A stretch of 64,000 nucleotides of DNA from Nostoc sp. CMAA1605 (GCF_021596505.1 NZ_PJIZ01000008.1:46361-110360); one strand, 5' to 3'. Numbered from the stretch's first letter, positions 8,418 through 18,438 are shown. Made by a program: numbers and translations. The notes: generated by a model from the letters alone, not told the origin.

Positions 8418-8699
8418 TTAATTGGTGCCGTTACCTCCACTTTGTCTTAATAGATATTGCCAAATTCGTTCATTTTCAATTTGTGATTGTCTGAGAGCTT
8501 GCTGATGTAATCGTGCTATGTCGAGAAGTTGGTTGACTGTGCGCTCTAATCTAGCTGCTGTTTGGCTGTTGGCGCGTGTCTCTCTTCTCACTCCTTCTAA
8601 AATTGTCCGGTTGAGGTCTATTTCATCTCCCAAAGCTTCTAATCTTGTGTCAATGTCATCTAATCGAGCGTTTAAATCTTCTGGTTGTGCGTTAGTCAC
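8418..8699 (-). CDS. Small coiled-coil protein, unknown function
   Basis: 93 residues from ATG 8699 (MTNAQPEDLNARLDDIDTRL). Heptad-like spacing runs through most of the length (LNARLDDIDTRLEALGDEI, then LERTVNQLLDIARLHQQAL), predicting a long helix or coiled coil. There is no signal peptide or membrane segment. Similar short proteins are common beside other genes in Nostoc, but I cannot assign a role. It lies 39 bp downstream of alaS on the same strand and is bracketed by the alaS end and its decayed copy, which suggests it arrived as an insertion. Confidence 0.65.
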   Translation of the reverse strand: MTNAQPEDLNARLDDIDTRLEALGDEIDLNRTILEGVRRETRANSQTAARLERTVNQLLDIARLHQQALRQSQIENERIWQYLLRQSGGNGTN

Positions 8700-8738
8700 G
8701 TTGCTTTGCTCCGAATTGAAAAATATTGTTACAAAAAG

Positions 8739-11381
8739 TTAAGCTAAAGCAGAATTTAAATCACTCTGTGCTTGTTCTAAGGCGGTTGGTAATTTACTTG
8801 CGTCGCGTCCGCCGGCTTGGGCGAGGTTTGGTCTTCCACCACCGCCACCACCGCAGATTTTTGCTATAGCACCGACAAATTTACCCGCCTGTAAGCCTTT
8901 CTTGTTGACTTCGGGGCTGAAGGCTGCAACTAAGCTGACTTTTCCTGCTTCGGGAACTGAACCCAATACCACTGCACCGTTGCCGATTTTTTGTAGTAAG
9001 CGTTCGGCGGCGGTTTTTAAGGATTCGGGGTCTACGCCTTCTAATTCGGCGACGATAATTTTATGTTCGCCTAGAGTTGTTGCGGTTTGTAATAAGCTGT
9101 CGGATTTCGCGATCGCTAATTGTCCTTTGAGCGTTTCTAGTTGCTTTTCAGCGTTTCTGAGTTCGCTTTGTAGGGTGGTGATTCTGTCTGGTAGTTCTTC
9201 GGGTTTGACTTTAAAGCGATCGCTTAAATCTTTAACTACTTTATCCCGGACATTCAGGTAGTCTAAGATAGCGGGGCCAGATACCGCTTCAATCCGCCGC
9301 ACTCCAGAAGCCACCCCAGCTTCAGTAATTATCTTAAATACGCCAATCTCCGCAGTATTACTTACGTGCGTACCTCCGCATAATTCCATAGATACACCAG
9401 GGAAATCGATGACGCGGACTTCATCACCGTATTTTTCCCCAAACATCGCCACAGCACCCCTAGCTTTGGCTTCGGCTAAGGGTAATACTTCGATTTTGGC
9501 GGAGTGGGCTTCAGAAATCCAGGTGTTAATCTGTTCTTCTACTTGTTGAACTTCTTCCGGTGTTAAGGCGCGGGGACAGTTGAAGTCAAAGCGTAGTCTG
9601 TCGAAGGATACCAAAGAACCGGCTTGAGATATGCCCTCATCGACGATTTTCTTTAACGCCGCTTGTAGTAAATGGGTGGCTGTATGGTTCGCTTGGGCGC
9701 GACGACGACAAGCCCAATCAATTTGGGCGGTGACGCTATCGCCTACGCAGAGTGTTCCGCGTTCGATGCGTCCGAAGTGGACAAAGAAATCGGATTCTTT
9801 CTTCACATCTTCCACGCGCACAACTACACCATCACCGGAAATATAACCGCGATCGCCTATTTGTCCCCCTGATTCGGCATAGAATGGGGTTTGGTTGAGG
9901 ACTATCTGCACCTCTGTTCCGGCTTCGGCTGCTTCTTGGGAAACACCATCAACTAATAAAACTTCGACTTTTGCTGTTGCGGCTGGTTGGGTATAACCTA
10001 AAAATTCTGTCGCGTGGATATGTTCAGCGAGTTTGTCCAGAGAACCTTGCACTGTTAAGTCGATGGTTTCGTGTGCGGCTTTGGCGCGTTCGACTTGCTT
10101 TTGCATCTCGACATTAAAGTCGTCTTCATCAATAGTCAGGTTATTTTCCGCCGCGATTTCTTGGGTAAGTTCTAAGGGGAAGCCGTAGGTGTCGTACAGT
10201 CTAAACGCACTTTCACCACTAATCACGGTTTTGCCTTGCTTTTTCACCTCGGCGATGATTTCTGCTAGGAGTTTCTCGCCTCTATCTAAAGTTTTGAGGA
10301 AATTAGCTTCTTCGCGTTGCAATTCGGCTTTGATTGCCGCTTCTCTTTGGCGCACATTGGGGTATGCTGATTCAGAAAGAGCGATCGCAGTTTCGGCAAC
10401 TTGGTTAATAAATTCGCCACTAATCCCAATTAATCTGCCATGACGCACCACTCGCCGAATTAATCGCCGCAATATGTAACCCCTCCCCACGTTGGAGGCG
10501 CGGATTTCATCTGCAATCATGTGAACCACGGAACGAACATGATCCCCGATGACTTTTAAAGAAACTTTGGTGTTCTCGTCGCTGCTGTGGTAATTGATCC
10601 CCGCGATTTTGGCGGCTGTTTCGATAATGGGGAAAATTAAATCTGTTTCATAATTATTCGGTACTTGTTGGAGAATTTGCGCCATTCTCTCCAAACCCAT
10701 ACCAGTGTCGATGTTTTTATTTTGCAGAGGTGTTAAGTTACCTTCGGCATCCCGGTTATATTGCATAAACACCAAGTTATAAAACTCGATGAATCGGGTG
10801 TCATCTTCTAAATCTATATTCTCATCGCCCAGTTCTGGGTGAAAATCATAATATATTTCGGAACAAGGGCCACAGGGGCCAGTGGGGCCAGATACCCAGA
10901 AGTTATCATCTGCACCCATGCGTTTAATTCTGGCTGCTGGTACGCCGATTTGATCCCGCCAGATAGCAAAGGCTTCGTCGTCTTCTTCAAAAACGCTGAC
11001 TACTAAACGTTCCTTGGGTAAGCCAAACACCTCCGTAGAGATTTCCCATCCCCAAGCGATCGCTTGTTCTTTAAAATAGTCACCAAAACTAAAATTACCC
11101 AGCATCTCAAAAAATGTATGATGCCGTTTGGTGCGTCCGACGTTCTCAATATCATTGGTACGGATGCACTTTTGGGAAGTTGTCGCCCGCTTAAATTCTG
11201 GTGTGCGCTGCCCCAAGAATATCGGTTTAAATGGTAGCATCCCCGCGATCGTCAGCAGCACAGTAGGATCTTCTGGTACTAGGGAAGCACTGGGTAAAAT
11301 TTGGTGTTCCCTTTGAGCATAGAAGTTAAGGAATTTAGCGCGGATTTCGTTACCGCCGATGGACTGGGGGTTTGAAGACAT
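8739..11381 (-). CDS. alaS: Alanyl-tRNA synthetase
   Basis: 880 residues, normal for AlaRS. It charges tRNA-Ala in the cytoplasm and edits mischarged serine and glycine. ATG 11381 ([18 protein letters not shown]) is chosen; an in-frame ATG at 11438 would add 19 atypical residues. The class II catalytic domain ([21 protein letters not shown]; GCDGNGxP-like [14 protein letters not shown]) is followed by the editing domain with HTATHLLQ (HxxxH) and [13 protein letters not shown], which hold the zinc ligands. A C-terminal coiled coil and C-Ala domain ([15 protein letters not shown]) follow. It is divergent from a long gap. A partial copy of its 3' end lies at 8321-8400. Confidence 0.97.
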   Translation of the reverse strand: MSSNPQSIGGNEIRAKFLNFYAQREHQILPSASLVPEDPTVLLTIAGMLPFKPIFLGQRTPEFKRATTSQKCIRTNDIENVGRTKRHHTFFEMLGNFSFGDYFKEQAIAWGWEISTEVFGLPKERLVVSVFEEDDEAFAIWRDQIGVPAARIKRMGADDNFWVSGPTGPCGPCSEIYYDFHPELGDENIDLEDDTRFIEFYNLVFMQYNRDAEGNLTPLQNKNIDTGMGLERMAQILQQVPNNYETDLIFPIIETAAKIAGINYHSSDENTKVSLKVIGDHVRSVVHMIADEIRASNVGRGYILRRLIRRVVRHGRLIGISGEFINQVAETAIALSESAYPNVRQREAAIKAELQREEANFLKTLDRGEKLLAEIIAEVKKQGKTVISGESAFRLYDTYGFPLELTQEIAAENNLTIDEDDFNVEMQKQVERAKAAHETIDLTVQGSLDKLAEHIHATEFLGYTQPAATAKVEVLLVDGVSQEAAEAGTEVQIVLNQTPFYAESGGQIGDRGYISGDGVVVRVEDVKKESDFFVHFGRIERGTLCVGDSVTAQIDWACRRRAQANHTATHLLQAALKKIVDEGISQAGSLVSFDRLRFDFNCPRALTPEEVQQVEEQINTWISEAHSAKIEVLPLAEAKARGAVAMFGEKYGDEVRVIDFPGVSMELCGGTHVSNTAEIGVFKIITEAGVASGVRRIEAVSGPAILDYLNVRDKVVKDLSDRFKVKPEELPDRITTLQSELRNAEKQLETLKGQLAIAKSDSLLQTATTLGEHKIIVAELEGVDPESLKTAAERLLQKIGNGAVVLGSVPEAGKVSLVAAFSPEVNKKGLQAGKFVGAIAKICGGGGGGRPNLAQAGGRDASKLPTALEQAQSDLNSALA

Positions 11382-11729
11382 GGGAAGAAATGACAAACTA
11401 ATTTTATTTAACGAGTAGGGGTGAGTGGAAGCAGGCAAAAGTTAAGAAAAAAGAATAGTTATTTAATCAGCTTTTTGCCTATGTCATGATTAGGGCTTTA
11501 TTTACGCCTTGCTGTAATAGGAACTAGAGCCTAAAGTCTAGTATGTTTACGGGCTTAACACCCCGCCACCGCTAACAGCACACTGGTTAACATCCCGCTA
11601 CTGCTCACAGAACTCTATATATTTTTGCATTTTGTTTCCCTTTGCTGCCACAAATTTGCGGTTTTTCAGCAGTTCTATGTCTGTATGATTTCTGGAATCT
11701 ACCTGACAGTAGATGTAGAACTAATACCA

Positions 11730-11832
11730 ATTCGCAATTCGCAATTCGCAATTCGCAATTCGCAATGGACTAACGTCCCGCTACGCTAACGCAATTCGCA
11801 ACGATGCTCCCGCCTTGCTCCGCTAACGCAAT
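11730..11832. repeat. AATTCGC heptamer tract plus dispersed repeat
   Basis: About five tandem copies of AATTCGC run from 11730. They are followed by AATGGACTAACGTCCCGCTACGCTAACGC-type sequence and another AATTCGC. The same arrangement occurs at 32029-32093, so the two parts belong to one dispersed composite repeat. Confidence 0.75.
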
Positions 11833-12260
11833 TAAAAAACTTAGATGCGGCAAAGCTTTCACGGATTACATCCGTATCAAGGTTTTCGTGAATAGGTATA
11901 AACCATCATTACATTGTTAAAGAATTCCCTCTCCCAGAGGGAGTTGATTTAAGTAATAATTTTTGATTTTAAAGTGACAAATATAGCTATAGATGAATAC
12001 GTATTACAGGAAATACTCAGATGAATTTAAATTTAGCATTAAAAATATAGGACTCATATTTGATTTCTGAAAAACCGAATTAGCTAGAGGCTTGACATAT
12101 AAAGGTTTGCTGATCAGTATACTTAGCAAGATTCAAGTACGATTCCTATATCCAGTACGTAAGTCTGCAATATCTCGAATGTGAGACAAACAATTTATAT
12201 ACATCACTGTTTTCCACAATTCCGGTCAATTACTAAAAGTAGTTGTGACTTATTTGCAGT

Positions 12261-12291
12261 GTTAATTCATGAGGTCACTGGAAGAATTAAC
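12261..12291. other. Inverted repeat in AT-rich gap
   Basis: GTTAATTC (12261-12268) and GAATTAAC (12284-12291) are perfect 8-bp arms around a 15-base loop. No U-run follows. It could be a protein site or RNA hairpin; no gene is attached. Confidence 0.3.
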
Positions 12292-13215
12292 GGTTGATAA
12301 GTAATATTTAACAGCATACGCAAAAGAATTTACAAATTTGAGAGGTGTGAAAAGATATTTGTCTTTCAAAACTTTAGATACACTATTTTTTTACAACTTG
12401 CAATATATCCCTATATAAATACAATCTCAAATCTCCAAATCTCACGCCCAGATTTTTTTCCGAGACGCTAATGTAGTTGGGGTCAATTCAAAATCAGTCT
12501 TAAAATTTTGAGCTACTGCGTGGGACTGGTTTCCTGGCTTGTAGCAATTGGTGTTTCTGCGGCGGTAAACCTACCTATAGAACTTTCCACAAAGTCCAAA
12601 ATTTTTTGACTGGCTTTTCATAAAAAAAAGGTGATATTCCTTCAGGATATTTGCTTGTTTTTTATTAAAATTTTACATTTATCTAAAAGTATATAACTTT
12701 ACAGTAAAATTTAGATTTTTTGTGTGTATTCCATAATAAAACGATGTTTTTACGCGAAAGCACGTATACATAAATTGTATATGTGAAGAGAAAAAATATG
12801 TATTTTTCGTTATTTATACTGATGCTGTAGACTTGAGCATTAATATCATAATTATATGTAAGTAATATTTTAGTTTTTTGAGGTTTAAATCATACATTTA
12901 TGATCATTTTAAGCTGTCTCAAATAATTACATATTTATAAAGAAAGTATTAATATAATTACCTATACTATGTTCAGTATTTTCACTGTTTGAAAAATAAA
13001 AAAGTTGATTACTTATTAATGAAAATCAGTGAATATAATCCGGCTTTTATTATGTTTATACACAGGTATTAAGAGGATATTAAGCTTTAAGAAATTTACT
13101 TTTTTTGAGTTAAGAATGTATATATATATACAGACATAATTGGAGAAGAGTAAAGCTATAGATTTGGCAGAAATCAACTCAAATATTAGCAAGAACAAAG
13201 GCGAAAAGCACAGCA

Positions 13216-14253
13216 ATGAAAACCAGCATTCTGGTCTTTGGAAGTCATGAATTTCTTGCCACACTTCCTGATCAGATTCACGATGTCAGCACTTTTAATG
13301 TAAAAGTGTCTATTGACTTTAATCAGGCGGTGTCGCACATCCAAATTGTGCAGCCAGATGTCATATTTGTGCAGGCAAGTTGTCAGGATAGCATCAAAGT
13401 TTGTCGATGGTTGAAAGAACAAAACCAGCTATCTTGGATACATTGTATTTTGGTAGAGGATCGTCCCCAGCAGCTCATTGAGAAAGGCCAAAGCAGTTGG
13501 GAGTGGGAGTTTGAAATGATGGCTCATGCACTCAATCAAGGAGCAGATGCTTATATTTGGTTATTAACTGAAGAGAATAATAATCGCCTAACAACTGCCA
13601 CCAAAAGTTTAATTCTCAGTCAATTAACAGTTGGTGTGCGGAAAGTCAAAAAATATCGCGAGTTGATGAATACAAATGATATTCTCTCAGCGATCGCCCT
13701 TGCAGATTCACTCACAGATTTAAATAATCGTCGCGCCCTAGAATGGGATTTACCCAGACAAATCAATAAAGCCCGTAGTCAAGATACTCCCTTAAGCTTG
13801 ATTATTTTGGATGTAGACTTTTTCAAAAGAGTGAATGATCAGCATGGGCATTTGGTAGGCGATCGCCTATTGCAATTACTGTGTAGTCGGCTACGTCATA
13901 ATTTACGTAGTCAAGACACAGCTTTTCGCTATGGAGGAGAAGAATTTGTTGTCCTTTTACCCTACACTAACAGTGATGAAGCTTTAACTGTCGCTGAACG
14001 TCTGAACCGGATAGTTAGAGAACAACCCTTTGCAATTAACAGTCAGTTACATTTGCAGATCACTATTAGTTTAGGTGTAGCCAGTTTGCAACCCGACGAC
14101 GACGAAAAAGGGATAAATTTGTTACATCGTGCTGACCAGTGTCTCCTAGCTGCAAAAGCATCTGGTAGAAACAAAGTCATTACTTGGGGAGAATATTCTC
14201 AAACTTCGAGTTTAGAGACGGTTTCTGGAATGAGTAGGGGTATGGGGGTGTAG
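13216..14253 (+). CDS. GGDEF-domain protein with degenerate receiver-like N-terminus (diguanylate cyclase)
   Basis: 345 residues from ATG 13216. Residues about 1-140 look like a response-regulator receiver fold (ILVFGSHEFLATLP; later QPDVIFVQAS), but the phospho-acceptor region is not clearly conserved. Residues about 165-335 are a GGDEF domain: SLTDLNNRRALEWDL, then DVDFFKRVNDQHGHLVGD, then RYGGEEFVVLLPY. GGEEF is a catalytically competent form that makes cyclic di-GMP from two GTP, and RSQD, five residues before it, fits the inhibitory I-site RxxD. It is cytosolic, with no membrane segment. Its C-terminus runs to the edge of a long tandem repeat. Confidence 0.9.
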   Translation: MKTSILVFGSHEFLATLPDQIHDVSTFNVKVSIDFNQAVSHIQIVQPDVIFVQASCQDSIKVCRWLKEQNQLSWIHCILVEDRPQQLIEKGQSSWEWEFEMMAHALNQGADAYIWLLTEENNNRLTTATKSLILSQLTVGVRKVKKYRELMNTNDILSAIALADSLTDLNNRRALEWDLPRQINKARSQDTPLSLIILDVDFFKRVNDQHGHLVGDRLLQLLCSRLRHNLRSQDTAFRYGGEEFVVLLPYTNSDEALTVAERLNRIVREQPFAINSQLHLQITISLGVASLQPDDDEKGINLLHRADQCLLAAKASGRNKVITWGEYSQTSSLETVSGMSRGMGV

Positions 14254-14393
14254 GGGTATAGGGGTGTAGGGGTGTAGGGGTGTAGGGGGATGGGGGTGTA
14301 GGGGTGTAGGGGTGTAAGGGTGTAGGGGTATAAGGGTGTAGGGGTATGGGGGTGTAGGGGTGTAGGGGTATAGGGGTGTAGGGGTATAGGGGA
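14235..14393. repeat. GGGGTGTA/GGGGTATA minisatellite
   Basis: About 160 bp of tandem GGTGTAGGG units with variants GGTATAGGG and GGTGTAAGG. The first units overlap the last codons of the GGDEF gene (ending SRGMGV), so the repeat has probably reshaped that C-terminus. Similar tracts occur at 37791-37874, 47306-47346 and 58031-58066, and inverted at 17702-17739. Confidence 0.9.
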
Positions 14394-14502
14394 ACGAATG
14401 AATATCAAGTATTCTTCCCCTACACCCTTATCCCAATTTTGGATTTTGGATTGAAAACCAATATTCAGAGGCTATTCCAGAGGCTCAAAACCATACTACC
14501 TA

Positions 14503-15180
14503 TTACACCTCATTCACCATAGCTTTTTCGCAGTCTGCAACTGTACCGCGCTGTCTCATCACCTGGACTAAAGCTTGGTAACTAGACCAGTTCTGCTCTA
14601 AAAGAGTTTTCGCTTGGAGGGCGTGAAATCTTTTCTTTTGTTGATAGTTTGATTCTGAAAAACCCAAAACTTTTAACACACTAGCTAACTTACTTTGATC
14701 ATCAGTACCACCTTCTGCACGATCATATACTAGGCTTTCTGCGGCGATCCCCGCCATCCAAACAGTGCAGTAACGATCTAGCATTTGGGTGGTGATTTTA
14801 CCTTGCTGTAGTTGCAAAGCTATTTCTTGATCATCAAAAGTTACACCACCTTGGCCTGGTTGTCCTTGTTTCAGAGCTTCCCATGCACTGAGGGTATAGC
14901 CTGTGACGGGAATTCCCAACAGGTGGGCGACTAAGAAATGTCCAGCTTCGTGGTGAATAATGCGATCGCGATGTTGTGGAGAAAATCCCGCAATCCAATC
15001 TAACAGCAGCGCACCACCCTTACCTTGCAAACTGAAACTATCAATAGTGGCTATCCCCAAAATTGTGAAAGTCGTAATTGCTGGAATTGCAGGGGATAAG
15101 TTAATTAAAGGCCCCAACAAAGCTGATAGCGTCATCAGAAACACAGATATGGCAACTAGATTAAGGGCGGTTTGGCTCAT
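14503..15180 (-). CDS. Membrane-anchored FtsH-like (M41-type) zinc peptidase without ATPase domain
   Basis: 225 residues from ATG 15180. Two hydrophobic segments at the N-terminus (NLVAISVFLMTLSALLGPLI; PAIPAITTFTILGIATI) are followed by a peptidase region with HHEAGHFLVAHLLG near residue 80, the HExxH zinc site of FtsH/M41. A further conserved stretch, MAGIAAESLVYDRAEGGTDDQSKL, carries the acidic third-ligand region. The AAA ATPase domain of true FtsH is absent. Such short stand-alone forms are conserved in cyanobacteria and plastids. A thylakoid or plasma membrane location is inferred, and substrates are unknown. Confidence 0.82.
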   Translation of the reverse strand: MSQTALNLVAISVFLMTLSALLGPLINLSPAIPAITTFTILGIATIDSFSLQGKGGALLLDWIAGFSPQHRDRIIHHEAGHFLVAHLLGIPVTGYTLSAWEALKQGQPGQGGVTFDDQEIALQLQQGKITTQMLDRYCTVWMAGIAAESLVYDRAEGGTDDQSKLASVLKVLGFSESNYQQKKRFHALQAKTLLEQNWSSYQALVQVMRQRGTVADCEKAMVNEV

Positions 15181-15183
15181 AAT

Positions 15184-15243
15184 GGGGGCTGGGGATTGGG
15201 GATCGGGGACTGGGGACTGGGGATTGGGGACTGGGGATTGGGA
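15184..15243. repeat. GGGGATT/GGGGACT heptamer tract
   Basis: About eight tandem heptamers (GGGGATT or GGGGACT) lie just upstream of the M41-like gene. They are the reverse-complement family of the CCCCAAT tract at 15503-15585 and the CCCCAGT tract at 58088-58181. Confidence 0.85.
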
Positions 15244-15502
15244 AAACAGGAGAAGCGAGGGTGCAGAGGAAGAATGATTTTGTACTCAGCACTGGAACAC
15301 TTACTATATTTTGAGCTTAATCTTTCTTAAATTATATTAATCAATGCGTTGCATATCTCAATGTTAAAAATGAAAAAGAAGCTTCAAAATGAAAAAGCAG
15401 GGGAGCAGGGGGAAAATCATCCATAAGGGGTGAGGTTTCAATATTTCGCCACGTTTGTAAAATACCTACACCTGTAAGCCCCCTGCCTCTTATCAAATTT
15501 AG

Positions 15503-15585
15503 TCCCCAATCCCCAATCCCCAATCCCCAATCCCCAATCCCCAATCCCCAATCCCCAATCCCCAATCCCCAATCCCCAATCCCCA
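15503..15585. repeat. CCCCAAT heptamer tract
   Basis: Twelve near-perfect tandem CCCCAAT units end 10 bp before the ATG of the DUF4336 gene. The unit count is likely to vary between strains. 15244-15502 shows no gene. Confidence 0.9.
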
Positions 15586-15595
15586 AAACTGAAAG

Positions 15596-16801
15596 ATGAT
15601 GAGATTACAGGCAAAGTCACTAGGTGAGAATCCTCAAGATTGGTTTTGGCCGTTCTGGTTGGCTTTGCCACTTTATCCCTACTACAAACGGCGGACAATT
15701 TGTCAAGAGGTAGTAAAAGATACTATTTGGACGTTTGATCAACTGCATGGCATTCTTTACGCCATAGTTCCTATTCGCATGACGGTGATCAAACTAGATG
15801 CAGGTGGTTTGTTGGTTTATGCACCTGTGGCGGCAACATCAGAGTGTATCAAACTAGTTAAGGATTTGGTTGCTAGGCACGGTGAAGTTAAGTACATTAT
15901 TTTGCCGACTAGTTCGGGTTTAGAACATAAAGTATTTGTGGGGCCATTTGCGAGATGTTTTCCTCAAGCCCAGGTATTTATTGCCCCTCACCAGTGGAGT
16001 TTCCCCTGGAATATGCCCCTGAGTTGGCTAGGGTTTCCTCAAAAGCGCACACAGATATTACCAGAGGATAGTAGTCAAGCTCCCTTTGGTGATGAGTTGG
16101 ACTATGCAATTTTAGACATTAATTTGGGGGGAGGCGCATTTGTAGAGGTGGCGATGTTGCATAAGCGATCGCGTACTCTCTTAGTTACTGATACAGTATT
16201 ATCCATATCCGAAGATCCACCAGCCATCAGCCAATTAGACCCCTACCCGTTGCTATTTCACGCTAGGGAACACGCACAGCAAACAATAGCAGATAACCCC
16301 ACCAACCGCCGCCAAGGATGGCAACGCATTTGCTTATTTGCCATTTACTTTCGTCCTAGCACTCTGCAAATCACTGGTTTATGGCAGATGTTTCGTGATG
16401 CTATGCAAGCACCAGATCACTCACATAAAGCTTACTTTGGCTTATTTCCGTTTTGCTGGCAAGAAAACTGGCAGCATTCATTTAACGCACTGCGAGGTCA
16501 TGGTAGACCATTTGTCGCTCCTATTTTACAAACTCTGATTCTGCCTCAAGACCCAAATCAAGTAATTAACTGGGCAAATCAAATTGCCAAATGGGATTTT
16601 CAGCAGATTATCGCCTGTCATTTTGATGCACCATTTGCTGCGAGTCCCGATGAATTTCGTCAAGCCTTTGCTTTTCTGGAGAACAACTCTTCTAGGATGA
16701 GTCAGCAACCTCTACTAGAAACAGATATGCGATTCATCAAGGAGTTAGAAAGTAATTTAGTACAGCGAGGTATCGCCACACCAGCTAAAAATCGGACTTA
16801 G
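15596..16801 (+). CDS. DUF4336 domain-containing protein
   Basis: 401 residues from ATG 15596 (a second ATG follows at once at 15599). The sequence fits the DUF4336 family of cyanobacteria and plants: [72 protein letters not shown] and [10 protein letters not shown]. The family has a metallo-beta-lactamase-like layout, but the canonical HxHxDH motif is not evident here and the biochemical role is unknown. No signal peptide is seen. The start lies directly after a heptamer repeat, so its promoter is inside or beyond the repeat. It converges on the PEP-CTERM gene. Confidence 0.85.
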   Translation: MMRLQAKSLGENPQDWFWPFWLALPLYPYYKRRTICQEVVKDTIWTFDQLHGILYAIVPIRMTVIKLDAGGLLVYAPVAATSECIKLVKDLVARHGEVKYIILPTSSGLEHKVFVGPFARCFPQAQVFIAPHQWSFPWNMPLSWLGFPQKRTQILPEDSSQAPFGDELDYAILDINLGGGAFVEVAMLHKRSRTLLVTDTVLSISEDPPAISQLDPYPLLFHAREHAQQTIADNPTNRRQGWQRICLFAIYFRPSTLQITGLWQMFRDAMQAPDHSHKAYFGLFPFCWQENWQHSFNALRGHGRPFVAPILQTLILPQDPNQVINWANQIAKWDFQQIIACHFDAPFAASPDEFRQAFAFLENNSSRMSQQPLLETDMRFIKELESNLVQRGIATPAKNRT

Positions 16802-16815
16802 GCAATTGGGAAAGC

Positions 16816-16861
16816 AAAAGGTAAAAGGAAAAACTGAAAAGATGATTGTCTTTTACCTTTT
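16816..16861. terminator. Shared terminator between convergent genes
   Basis: AAAAGGTAAAAG (16816-16827) pairs perfectly with CTTTTACCTTTT (16850-16861). The hairpin lies between the DUF4336 stop (16801) and the PEP-CTERM stop (16873), with A- and T-rich arms that can serve both directions. Confidence 0.6.
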
Positions 16862-16872
16862 ACTTGGTAAAT

Positions 16873-17634
16873 TTAATGCTTAGATGCAATATGGGGTTTA
16901 ACAGTTAGTAAACTCATAGCAAATAAACCTAAACCCAAAATAGTAGCAGGTTCAGGTATAGTAGCATATCTCAGACTTACAAAATTAATCCCTAAAGCCC
17001 GATTTTTGATACTACTACTAATCACGATTTTGGAAATGTTAGCCACTTCACTCTCTACTCCTAAAAAAGCAGCAGAGTTATCAATTTCCAATGATGATTT
17101 TGCTGGTTTTGAAAAAGTATTTAAAAGGTTATCTTGAGCATCAAACGCTTGAATAAATGCGATGGCTTCCTCTAATTGATCATCAACTGCCAATTGTGTA
17201 CCAACAGCTAACACTGGCTGGTTAAATTTAATTGTGATTGGCCCTGGATTCCCCTCAGCCGGGAATCTTCCAGGAATTAAACCTGTAAGTAACACAGCAT
17301 CACCCAAAGAAAAATTTGCAGGAACACTAGTTGTTACAGGAAAGACAAAAGGCGATGTAAATCTTGGGTTATTTAAATTAGGAATATCTACACTGTATCC
17401 CAATTTTTTTTGTGATTCACCTGTAAAAGAATAAGGTAAAAACTTAGCAATAGTATCAGGTGCAATGAGGTCAGATACACCAAAATCTAAACTAGCCCAA
17501 TCGATTTGATCATTAGCATTTAAAGCGTCTCTTTGATTGACAAATGATGCTGCTTGTGCGGGTAATGTAGGCAATGCCAAGGTCAATAACCAGCCAGTAG
17601 TAGCTAAAGAGCTTTTTAAAAGTTTTGTTGTCAT
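16873..17634 (-). CDS. PEP-CTERM sorting domain protein
   Basis: 253 residues from ATG 17634. A signal peptide (LLKSSLATTGWLLTLALPTLPAQA) is followed by a beta-rich extracellular region. The C-terminus has IPEPATILGLGLFAMSLLTV and basic residues: a PEP motif, a hydrophobic helix and a positive tail, the PEP-CTERM signal processed by exosortase. The protein is therefore exported and probably cleaved near the PEP motif, becoming part of extracellular polysaccharide or surface material. The central domain is not recognised. No exosortase gene is in the window. Confidence 0.85.
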   Translation of the reverse strand: MTTKLLKSSLATTGWLLTLALPTLPAQAASFVNQRDALNANDQIDWASLDFGVSDLIAPDTIAKFLPYSFTGESQKKLGYSVDIPNLNNPRFTSPFVFPVTTSVPANFSLGDAVLLTGLIPGRFPAEGNPGPITIKFNQPVLAVGTQLAVDDQLEEAIAFIQAFDAQDNLLNTFSKPAKSSLEIDNSAAFLGVESEVANISKIVISSSIKNRALGINFVSLRYATIPEPATILGLGLFAMSLLTVKPHIASKH

Positions 17635-17701
17635 TATCTGTTATTAAAAATGTTAGTAACATATTACACTAATCAAAATCAAACAAATGTTACTTCCAAA
17701 A

Positions 17702-17739
17702 CCCTTACACCCCTACACCCTCATACCCTTACACCCCTT
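17702..17739. repeat. TACACCCCT-type tandem repeat
   Basis: About 40 bp of CCCTTACAC/CCCTACAC units, the reverse complement of the GGGGTGTA minisatellites elsewhere in the window. Confidence 0.75.
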
Positions 17740-17870
17740 CTGAACAAATAACCTGTATAAGTCCTTTCGGAAATAGGGTTCTAGGTATATAGGGGTATGA
17801 GATGGTATACCGAACTTTTTAATTACGGCTTTCACCACAAAAATCTCTTGTCAAGTATTTGCAAAAAATA

Positions 17871-17888
17871 TTTACATAATGTTATATT
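17871..17888 (+). promoter_or_regulatory. HLR1-like (RpaB) site upstream of the Hlip gene
   Basis: TTTACATAATGTTATATT fits the published HLR1 layout (two (G/T)TTACA(T/A)(T/A) half-sites separated by two bases) with one mismatch in the second half (TTATA). It lies 35 bp before ATG 17923. RpaB binds HLR1 at high-light genes in cyanobacteria; its use here is inferred. Confidence 0.4.
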
Positions 17889-17922
17889 TAGTTACACAGC
17901 AAGCACAGAAAACAAAAACATC

Positions 17923-18132
17923 ATGAACAAAGGCTTTACGATGAACGAACTTGGTCAACTCAATAACTTTGCAATTGAACCGAAAGTGTATGTAGATCAA
18001 ACCCCAAGAGCAGGTTTCACTGAGTATGCGGAAAAACTCAATGGACGTTTAGCAATGCTTGGCTTTGTCGCACTCATCGCTGTAGAAGTGATTACAGGAC
18101 AAGGCTTGATTGGATGGTTAACAAACCTGTAG
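17923..18132 (+). CDS. High-light-inducible protein (Hlip / SCP), single-helix chlorophyll-binding
   Basis: 69 residues from ATG 17923; an in-frame ATG at 17941, with AAAGG upstream, would give 63. The C-terminal helix carries [28 protein letters not shown], the ExxNGRxAMxG chlorophyll a/b-binding signature of Hlips. These single-span thylakoid proteins bind chlorophyll and carotenoid and protect photosystem assembly under strong light. The N-terminal extension (about 40 residues, [18 protein letters not shown]) is longer than in the smallest Hlips. An HLR1-like site precedes it, and a small membrane protein gene follows 53 bp later. Confidence 0.92.
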   Translation: MNKGFTMNELGQLNNFAIEPKVYVDQTPRAGFTEYAEKLNGRLAMLGFVALIAVEVITGQGLIGWLTNL

Positions 18133-18185
18133 ATAATTTTGACGAACTAAGAATTTTGTCCACTGAATAATAAGGAAAGCAATTT

Positions 18186-18425
18186 ATGAGAACTGATTTT
18201 GATTTTCCCAAAAAAGATTTAATCGGCCCTGTGGTTTTTCGTCCTGAATTTAACGAATTTAAAACTATTAATGCTAACGAAGCTTGGTCATTATTTTTCA
18301 GTGCAGGTCAGGATGATAAGGGATTGGGGGAACAACCAGAATTAGGTAGATTTTTCACTAACCTTTTAATTGCTGTAGGTGTAGCGGGAACTATTTGGGC
18401 AAGTGTCTTTAGCAATTTGGGTTAA
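18186..18425 (+). CDS. Small single-span membrane protein linked to the Hlip gene
   Basis: 79 residues from ATG 18186, with AAGGA 9 bases upstream. A soluble N-terminus (DFDFPKKDLIGPVVFRPEFNEF) is followed by one hydrophobic helix at the C-terminus (FFTNLLIAVGVAGTIWASVF). No ExxNGR motif is present, so it is not itself a chlorophyll-binding Hlip. It lies 53 bp downstream of the Hlip gene, before a strong terminator, so the two are probably one transcript. A partner or anchor role is a guess. No family is recognised with confidence. Confidence 0.75.
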   Translation: MRTDFDFPKKDLIGPVVFRPEFNEFKTINANEAWSLFFSAGQDDKGLGEQPELGRFFTNLLIAVGVAGTIWASVFSNLG

Positions 18426-18438
18426 ATTTAAGCAACTT

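Larger units (their letters stand above)
11382..13215. other. 1.8-kb gap without a convincing gene
   Basis: The gap separates the divergent alaS and GGDEF genes. 11382-11730 holds fragments of the dispersed taacgtcccgctacgctaac-type sequence. A heptamer tract follows (listed separately). From about 11900 it is strongly AT-rich with stops in all frames. An inverted repeat lies at 12261-12291. A more GC-rich island at 12470-12610 includes a 29-codon frame (see findings). The promoters of both flanking genes must lie here. Confidence 0.6.

Noticed and set aside
12100..12140. TTGACA with TATACT as a promoter
   Set aside because: The spacing is about 20 bp, too long for a usual sigma70-type promoter.
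13016..13264. 82-codon hydrophobic frame on the minus strand
   Set aside because: AT-rich promoter DNA of the GGDEF gene; composition and overlap with its start argue against coding.
14199..14408. 69-codon frame rich in HPYTP
   Set aside because: It is a translation of the GGGGTGTA minisatellite.
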